In this document: one piece after another, positions 59,198 through 64,000 of the stretch
Position numbering within the stretch: the stretch's first letter is position 1
How the letters are laid out: each line of letters begins with the position of its first letter
Notes under the pieces: model-generated
What the model was told of the DNA's origin: nothing
The model's database searches: none
Seen by the model: only the letters and a program-made list of their open reading frames with translations
Assembly: GCF_900155475.1 (NCBI RefSeq)
Contig: NZ_FXAM01000001.1
Coordinates: 2,095,501-2,159,500, forward strand
Direction: 5' to 3'
DNA length: 64,000 nt
DNA from: Methylomagnum ishizawai
GTDB taxonomy: Bacteria > Pseudomonadota > Gammaproteobacteria > Methylococcales > Methylococcaceae
Program-made: the position numbers and the translations under genes

Positions 59198-60958
59198 TTA
59201 GAACTTGGCGTTCAGGTCGAGGTTGAGGGTGTCGATGCTCAAGGGTGGGCCGCTCACTGCGTCGCTGGACAACCAGCGTAAATCCACCCAGGTATTGGTC
59301 GCCAGACCGTACTGGGCGCCGACCGTCCAGCCCTTGGCGTTGGTGCCGCCCTCGTGGAAGATCGGATCGTTGAAGGCGTCCAGGATCGCGTCGCTTTCGA
59401 TATAGCGGTAGCTGAAGAACAGGTTCCAATCGTTGAAACGCTTGAGTTCCGGGCGGCCCACGTCGAGCCGTACCATGTAGGCGTTGGTGTGCGGCTGATA
59501 GCTGTCGCCGAATTCGCTGGCGATATAGGCCGAATCGAAGCCGAAGTTCTTGGCGTAGTCGGCGGTCAGGAGGACGTGGGTGGGCGCGAATCCGGCGTAA
59601 TCGAAGGCCGCCGTGATATCCATGACCTGGAAGTTCGAGGCCAAACCCACTAGGCATACGTTCTGCGCCCCCAGCGCCCCGGTGTTGCAGGCGGTTTGGT
59701 TCTTGGCGTCGTTGATGGCGACCAGGGTGTTGCCCTTTTGCATGAATTGGGGCGCGGTCCAGTCGTATTGGTCGCTGTCCAGGCTGTTGCGGACGGCGCG
59801 GACGTTGCTGAAATCGTAATAGGCCGCCGCCAGCTTCAAGCGCGAATCCTGGAACGGCAGCCAATCGGCCCCGGCCTGGAACGCGAACAGCCACTTGTCG
59901 GCGGAGGAGAAATTCACCTCCTGCAAGGGCAGCACGCCCGCCGTGGCGAAAATGGTATTGGGGGTCTGCGGGCCCAGGTTGATGCCATAGCGCCCGGTCG
60001 CCAAGGGCGCATGGTAGGAGGACACGGTCGGGTCGTCCTGCCCGAACCGCCACCGCGCCGTGCCGACCAGCCCCTCGAAGCTGAGCATGGCGCTATAGAG
60101 CATCTCGGTGGACATGAAGGGATTGGGGATGCGCCCGCCCCACAGCGTCAGCCAATCGTTGCCCTGGCCATCGACGTAGTCGTATTGCAGGAAGGCGCGG
60201 TCCAGGGCCACGATCCAGGCCGAGTTGTAATCGCCCAGGGTTTGGTTGGTCGAGACCGGGCTGTAGATATTGGTGGTGGTCAGGCGGAACCCGGCTTTCA
60301 GCCCTTCGGTGATCTGGGCGTCGAAACCCACCCGGAAGCGCTCGTTGATGCGGGCGCGGTCGATGGTGCTGTTGAAATAGGCGTCGTTCTTGGCCAGGGC
60401 TTGGGAAATGCCGCCGTCGCGGTTGATGGCTTGCCAATCGTAGAACTGGGCGTTGCCGGCGGGGAAGAATTCGTCCGAAAACCGGAGGCGGGCGTCCATA
60501 TAGGGCTTGATGCGGTGGACCCAGTCCGGGATGGCATCGGCGAAATTCCATTGCTCGGCCTTGGCGGTCTTTTTCACATCCTTCAACACCTCGTCCTTGA
60601 GTTCGGCCCGCACCTGGTCGTGGATTTCCTTCTTCACGAACTCGGGCACGTAGCCGACGTGGATATCCTTGCCCTTGACGTTCTGGGCCGGGGCGGCGGG
60701 TTCCGGTGGGTGGGCTTTGGCTTGCGCCGCTTCCTGGGCCAGCTCCGCCTTGGCTTCCTTCACCGCTTTGGCCTGGGCGTCTTGGATCATGGCGTCGGCG
60801 CTGGCGCGGTCGAGGATGCCCTTTTGCACCAGGGCTTCGATCAGGTTGACGGTCATATTGCGGTTGACCAGGGTGGCTTCGCGGTCTTCGGCGGCCTGGA
60901 CGCCCGCAAGGGAGGAACCCGCCAAAAGGGCGGCGAAGGTGGTTCTAGCGGTTTTCAT
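59198..60958 (-). CDS. Putative porin of the TonB/TPS operon
   Basis: 586 aa. Signal peptide 1-22; an N-terminal helical/coiled region (about 30-140, ALVQKGILDRASADAMIQDAQAKAVKEAKAE); then a barrel with many alternating aromatic strands, ending in the outer-membrane signal LNLDLNAKF (C-terminal Phe). This is the layout of the putative-porin family encoded with ExbBD-TonB-DUF2341 clusters. 13 bp before the coiled-coil gene. Confidence 0.85.
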   Translation of the reverse strand: MKTARTTFAALLAGSSLAGVQAAEDREATLVNRNMTVNLIEALVQKGILDRASADAMIQDAQAKAVKEAKAELAQEAAQAKAHPPEPAAPAQNVKGKDIHVGYVPEFVKKEIHDQVRAELKDEVLKDVKKTAKAEQWNFADAIPDWVHRIKPYMDARLRFSDEFFPAGNAQFYDWQAINRDGGISQALAKNDAYFNSTIDRARINERFRVGFDAQITEGLKAGFRLTTTNIYSPVSTNQTLGDYNSAWIVALDRAFLQYDYVDGQGNDWLTLWGGRIPNPFMSTEMLYSAMLSFEGLVGTARWRFGQDDPTVSSYHAPLATGRYGINLGPQTPNTIFATAGVLPLQEVNFSSADKWLFAFQAGADWLPFQDSRLKLAAAYYDFSNVRAVRNSLDSDQYDWTAPQFMQKGNTLVAINDAKNQTACNTGALGAQNVCLVGLASNFQVMDITAAFDYAGFAPTHVLLTADYAKNFGFDSAYIASEFGDSYQPHTNAYMVRLDVGRPELKRFNDWNLFFSYRYIESDAILDAFNDPIFHEGGTNAKGWTVGAQYGLATNTWVDLRWLSSDAVSGPPLSIDTLNLDLNAKF

Positions 60959-60984
60959 CGGATAGCCCTGTGGTGTTCTTATCG

Positions 60985-61040
60985 GCCCCCCGCCCGACCG
61001 GAGTCCAAAGCCCGCTTTGGACTCCGGTCGGGCGGGGGGC
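60985..61040. repeat. Perfect 26-bp inverted repeat between tonB and porin genes
   Basis: Left arm 60985-61010 and right arm 61015-61040 are exactly complementary over 26 bp with only a CCCG loop. The arm reads GCCCCCCGCCCGACC then GGAGTCCAAAG. It is inside the operon, 17 bp past the tonB-like stop (in transcription order) and 27 bp before the porin start. On the minus strand no T-run follows, so it is not a simple terminator. Confidence 0.9.
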
Positions 61041-61056
61041 TAGGGGAGATTGCGTG

Positions 61057-61728
61057 TTAAATCCGGGAGGTCAGCCTGATCTTCACCGGCTGCGGCATGT
61101 TCTCGGGGGGTGGTTTTTGCAGGGCCAGCTTGAGCTTCGGGAGGGCGTCGCGGATGGCCTGGTCCACCTCGGGCTTGCCGCTGCCGCGGGTCAGTTCGGC
61201 CCGGCTCAGGCGGCCATCCGGGCCGATCCAGATATCCAGCATCACGGCGTAGCTACTTTTGCGGGCGTGGGTGTCTTCCAACAGCGCGTGCAATTCGGTT
61301 TCGAGCTGGTGCGAAACCTGTCCACCGTACCAATGGATCAAGCTGCCAGGCGTGCCGCCCAGCAGCGAGCGCCCGCCCTTGCGGGCCGCCAGCCCGAAGG
61401 CGTCGGAACCGGCGCTGCCTTCGCCATCCACGCCCAGTTGCTCGCCGGGCGGGGCTGCGTCTGCTTCCGGGGCGGGCTCGGGTTCTTTTTCGGGTTCGGG
61501 TTCCGGCTCCTCGATCTTCTCCTCCTTCACCTCGGGTTCCGGCGGCTTTTGCTCGGGCGGCGGCGGGGGCGGCGGTTGCACCACGCTGATTTGCTGGACC
61601 ACGCGCTTGGTTTGCGGTCCTTTCTGGAACAGGTCTTTCAGCAGGAACACGCCGACCGCGATCAACACGCTCAAGCCCACCCCGATCAAGAGCGGCAGAC
61701 GCTGCAGCCAGGTTTTTTTCTTGTCCAT
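61057..61728 (-). CDS. TonB-family energy transducer
   Basis: 223 aa. One membrane helix (about 12-30) after a basic cytoplasmic start (MDKKKTWLQRLP), a Pro/Glu-rich rigid linker (PPPPPPPEQKPPEPEVKEEK, EPEPEPEKEPEPAPE), and a C-terminal TonB-like domain (LDIWIGPDGRLSRAELTRGSGKPEVDQAIRDALPKL). Transmits proton-motive energy from ExbBD to an outer-membrane partner, here presumably a product of the same operon. 9 bp after exbD. Confidence 0.88.
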   Translation of the reverse strand: MDKKKTWLQRLPLLIGVGLSVLIAVGVFLLKDLFQKGPQTKRVVQQISVVQPPPPPPPEQKPPEPEVKEEKIEEPEPEPEKEPEPAPEADAAPPGEQLGVDGEGSAGSDAFGLAARKGGRSLLGGTPGSLIHWYGGQVSHQLETELHALLEDTHARKSSYAVMLDIWIGPDGRLSRAELTRGSGKPEVDQAIRDALPKLKLALQKPPPENMPQPVKIRLTSRI

Positions 61729-61737
61729 CGGGCGGGC

Positions 61738-62142
61738 CTATTTCACGAGTTTTTGTGTGACCAGCCCGAGTTGGCTGATTTCGAGCCGCGTCACCACGTC
61801 CAGCACCTGTATGACTTTTTCGTACTGGATGGAGGCGTCGGCCTTCAGCACCACCGGCAAATCCGGCGTCGCCGCCTTATATTGCGCCAGCCGGGTTTCC
61901 AGTTCCTGGATCGACACCGGGTAGGTGTCGAGGTAGATCGTCCCGTCCGGGGTGATGGAAATCGCCTTGGTCTTGGGTTTGGAGAGGCTCGGCGTGCTGC
62001 TGGCCTTGGGCAGGTTGACCGTGATGCCCTGCACCGTGGCCGTGGTCATGATGATGAAGATCAACAGCAGCACATAGGCCACGTCCAGCATGGGCGTGAT
62101 GTTGATGTCGTCGTAGACCTTCTCTTCGGATTCGACTTTCAT
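61738..62142 (-). CDS. exbD: ExbD-family biopolymer transport protein
   Basis: 134 aa. One membrane helix with the conserved proton-carrying Asp in NITPMLDVAYVLLLIFIIMTT; periplasmic domain with TPDGTIYLDTYPV and LPVVLKADASIQYEKVIQVLDVV. Stator subunit working with the ExbB-like protein encoded upstream. Confidence 0.93.
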   Translation of the reverse strand: MKVESEEKVYDDINITPMLDVAYVLLLIFIIMTTATVQGITVNLPKASSTPSLSKPKTKAISITPDGTIYLDTYPVSIQELETRLAQYKAATPDLPVVLKADASIQYEKVIQVLDVVTRLEISQLGLVTQKLVK

Positions 62143-62194
62143 GGGGAGGCGCTCCTGGGTGTGGTGGCGTCATGGCTGGGCCTGGGAATGGCGT

Positions 62195-63997
62195 TCATAT
62201 CCCGTCGCCGCCGATGCCGACGCCGCGCTGCCGTACCGCCACCCGCATGGCGAGCAGGGCCAGGAATTCGTCGGTGAACACCCGCATATCGGCGGTGATT
62301 TCCTTGATGCGGGTCAGCAGGTAGTTGTAGGCAAACAGGGCCGGGATCGCGACCGCTAGCCCGGCCACCGTGGCCAGCAAGGCCGCCGCGATGCCGGGGG
62401 CGATGGAATTGATGTTCACGTCGCCGGTGGCGGCGATGGTGGCGAAGGTGATCATCACGCCCATCACCGTGCCGAGCAGGCCCAGGAACGGCCCGCCGGC
62501 GATGGCGATGGTCAGCAAGACCATATTGCTGTTGAGACGCTGGCTTTCCCGCACCACTTGCGAATCCAGCCGCACCCGCAACAGGTTCCAGGCTTCGGGC
62601 GGCACCGGCTGGTCGTCGGCATCGCCCACGAAGATTTTCAGTTCGCGTATGCCGGTGTGGTACAGGTGGTAGAGCGTGGAGCTTTGGAAATGGTCGTGTT
62701 TGCCGATTAGGGCGGTTAGGAGGTCGGAATCGCCGATGTCCTGTTCTTCCTCGGTTTCCTCCTGGTCGAGGGCGCTGAGATGGGCGGCGTCGAGCTTGTG
62801 GTAGCGGGCCAGGAACGCCCGGTTGTCCTTGGCGATGCGGGAGATCACCACGCCCTTGACCACCATGACCAGCACCGCCACCACGAACATGATCCCGGTC
62901 AGGCCGATCACGACCCAGCCGTCGAGGGTGACGTTTTGAACGATCACCCTGAAATGGCCGCCGCCCTCGCTGGCGTTGGCTTCGTCCTGGCCATAGGCCA
63001 ATACCGCGAAATCCGGGCTTTGGCTGCGGTAGCTGAGCTTGATCCAATCGGCGGGGCGGGCGGTGGCGGCGATTTGGACTTCGTCCAGGAGGCCGGTGAA
63101 ACCCTTGCCGATGGCGAGGCTGGGATTCAGTGCCGCGAGCTTGATCGCCGCGCTCCCGGCCAGTGCGCCATCCACATAGAGTTCCAACTGGTCCGGGCGG
63201 GCGACGAGGGCGATATGCTGCCAACGCCCAGGCGTGAGCTTGGCGGCGGGGGTGGCGATGCCTTGGTAACGGGCCGAGAGCGCCGTGCCGTCCAGATTGA
63301 GTTCCAGGGCGTTGGCGGCGTCGCGGGCTTCGAGCAGGCTGGCGGTGGCAGGCGGCGCGTCGAATTTGACCCAGGCCGAATAGGTCCAGCCCTTGGCCGG
63401 GTCCACCGCCAGTTGCGGGGCCGGATTGACCGTGATCGGTCCCGCCCCGGTGAATTGGGCCGCCGCGCCGATCCAGCCGCCCGGATCGATGCCGGCCTTG
63501 GAATCCGCCGCATGGGTGGCGTAGGCCGTGGCGTCCTGCGGCAGGGTTTCGCCTTCGGTGAAGTGGTAGGCCAGCCCTTGGGCCACGTCGTACAGCCCCT
63601 TGCTGTCCGAGCCATCCGGCGCGTTGGCGTTGCCGTAATAGAACCACACGGCGTCGGTCGCCACCCCGCCGCGCACTTCCGGCAGCTTCACCCAGACCAA
63701 GCCCATTTCGTTGAGGGCGTCGATTTTTTCGACTTGGTGCTTGAGCGCGATCTTATCGTCCTTGAGGAAACGGATATCGCGGCCCTGTTCGGCCAGTTCC
63801 CCGAAATAGCCGAAGTTGCCGCCATGTAGACGGATTAACAGCGGGAAATCGGCCAAGGTGTTTTGGATGTCCGCGCCGGTGGCGCTGGCGTCCACCGTGA
63901 GCTGGCGGCGCGAGGTCCATTCTTCGTTCCACCAGCCCAAGGCCAAGGCCGGAATCAGGAGCAAGGCCAGCCCCAAGGGCAGTTGTTTTCTGGTCAT
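62195..63997 (-). CDS. DUF2341-LamG-ExbB fusion protein
   Basis: 600 aa. Signal peptide (1-21), DUF2341 domain (about 22-150, WWNEEWTSRRQLTVDASATG, PLLIRLHGGNFGYF, VWFYYGNANAPDGSDSKG), a concanavalin/LamG-like lectin fold (about 165-340, WTYSAWVKFDAPP, RWQHIALVARPDQLELYVDGALAGSA), a membrane helix (about 365-390) and a MotA/TolQ/ExbB channel (about 475-590, GPFLGLLGTVMGVMITFATIAATGDVNINSIAPGIAAALLATVAGLAVAIPALFAYN). The periplasmic lectin-like half fused to a proton channel is a known but poorly understood architecture. First gene of the operon within the window; a stretch of 3 bp remains to the edge. Confidence 0.9.
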   Translation of the reverse strand: MTRKQLPLGLALLLIPALALGWWNEEWTSRRQLTVDASATGADIQNTLADFPLLIRLHGGNFGYFGELAEQGRDIRFLKDDKIALKHQVEKIDALNEMGLVWVKLPEVRGGVATDAVWFYYGNANAPDGSDSKGLYDVAQGLAYHFTEGETLPQDATAYATHAADSKAGIDPGGWIGAAAQFTGAGPITVNPAPQLAVDPAKGWTYSAWVKFDAPPATASLLEARDAANALELNLDGTALSARYQGIATPAAKLTPGRWQHIALVARPDQLELYVDGALAGSAAIKLAALNPSLAIGKGFTGLLDEVQIAATARPADWIKLSYRSQSPDFAVLAYGQDEANASEGGGHFRVIVQNVTLDGWVVIGLTGIMFVVAVLVMVVKGVVISRIAKDNRAFLARYHKLDAAHLSALDQEETEEEQDIGDSDLLTALIGKHDHFQSSTLYHLYHTGIRELKIFVGDADDQPVPPEAWNLLRVRLDSQVVRESQRLNSNMVLLTIAIAGGPFLGLLGTVMGVMITFATIAATGDVNINSIAPGIAAALLATVAGLAVAIPALFAYNYLLTRIKEITADMRVFTDEFLALLAMRVAVRQRGVGIGGDGI

Positions 63998-64000
63998 TTT

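Noticed and set aside
59696-61060. 454-residue + strand frame opposite the porin gene
   Set aside because: Antisense shadow with repetitive Gly/Val-rich composition; it also crosses the 26-bp hairpin.
1-64000. CRISPR arrays or prophage
   Set aside because: No regularly spaced repeats and no phage structural, integrase or lysis genes were seen; the HK97-like gene is an encapsulin in a sulfur operon.

Overview
The window looks like chromosome of a GC-rich methylotrophic gammaproteobacterium, most likely a methanotroph of the Methylococcaceae (Methylococcus/Methylomagnum-like). This is an inference. It rests on a divergent fchA/mtdA pair for C1 transfer, the gammaproteobacterial glnE-ilvE, plsC-gmhB and ppsR genes, a PEP-CTERM protein, and uniformly high GC except in one AT-rich island. 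No origin, rRNA, prophage or CRISPR array was seen. One tRNA gene (Pro, anticodon CGG) is present.

Layout. 1-4.4 kb: a MarR-controlled efflux operon (marR, NodT/TolC-type lipoprotein, YtcA-like lipoprotein, HlyD-type adaptor, FUSC pump cut by the window edge), with a readable promoter and a palindromic operator. 4.5-9.0 kb: a membrane-anchored double cNMP-binding/rhodanese coiled-coil protein, a DegP/DegQ protease, and a protoglobin-roadblock pair. 9.6-12.8 kb: an accessory patch with a vapBC-type module whose toxin is split by an IS4-family element, flanking REP-like repeats, and an AT-rich DarT/NADAR toxin-antitoxin island. 13-29.6 kb: mostly housekeeping genes (ilvE, glnE, 5'-nucleotidase, plsC, gmhB, ppsR, two NUDIX genes, tRNA-Pro, ispB, DAHP synthase, 2-Cys peroxiredoxin). 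29.8-32.8 kb: a PEP-CTERM gene split twice, by a second copy of the IS4-family element and by an ISAs1 element. Removing both, with one copy of each target duplication, restores a 202-codon reading frame. 32.9-34.3 kb: an amino acid permease.

34.5-43.5 kb is a chemotaxis-type cluster on the + strand: MCP, CheY, STAS protein, CheA, MCP with PAS, CheR, CheD, CheB. No cheW is visible. CheA carries a tandem motif resembling the c-di-GMP-binding MshEN domain. 43.5-48.3 kb holds a LysR regulator, a sigma-54 activator without a DNA-binding domain, a FAH-family hydrolase, fchA and mtdA. 48.4-53.2 kb is a cysteine/sulfur operon, cysK-cysE-srpI-cyd: a family 2A encapsulin shell with its cysteine desulfurase cargo, plus the two enzymes that make the cysteine substrate. 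An IS630-family element sits just upstream.

54.8-56.8 kb: a complete sigma-54 activator and a UPF0175/DUF3368 toxin-antitoxin pair whose toxin is frameshifted. 56.8-64 kb: a minus-strand operon encoding a DUF2341-LamG-ExbB fusion, ExbD, TonB, a porin, a coiled-coil protein and a TpsB-type outer-membrane transporter. This resembles the ExbBD/TonB-linked two-partner secretion locus pdt of Pseudomonas. No TpsA substrate is in the window, and a perfect 26-bp inverted repeat lies inside the operon.
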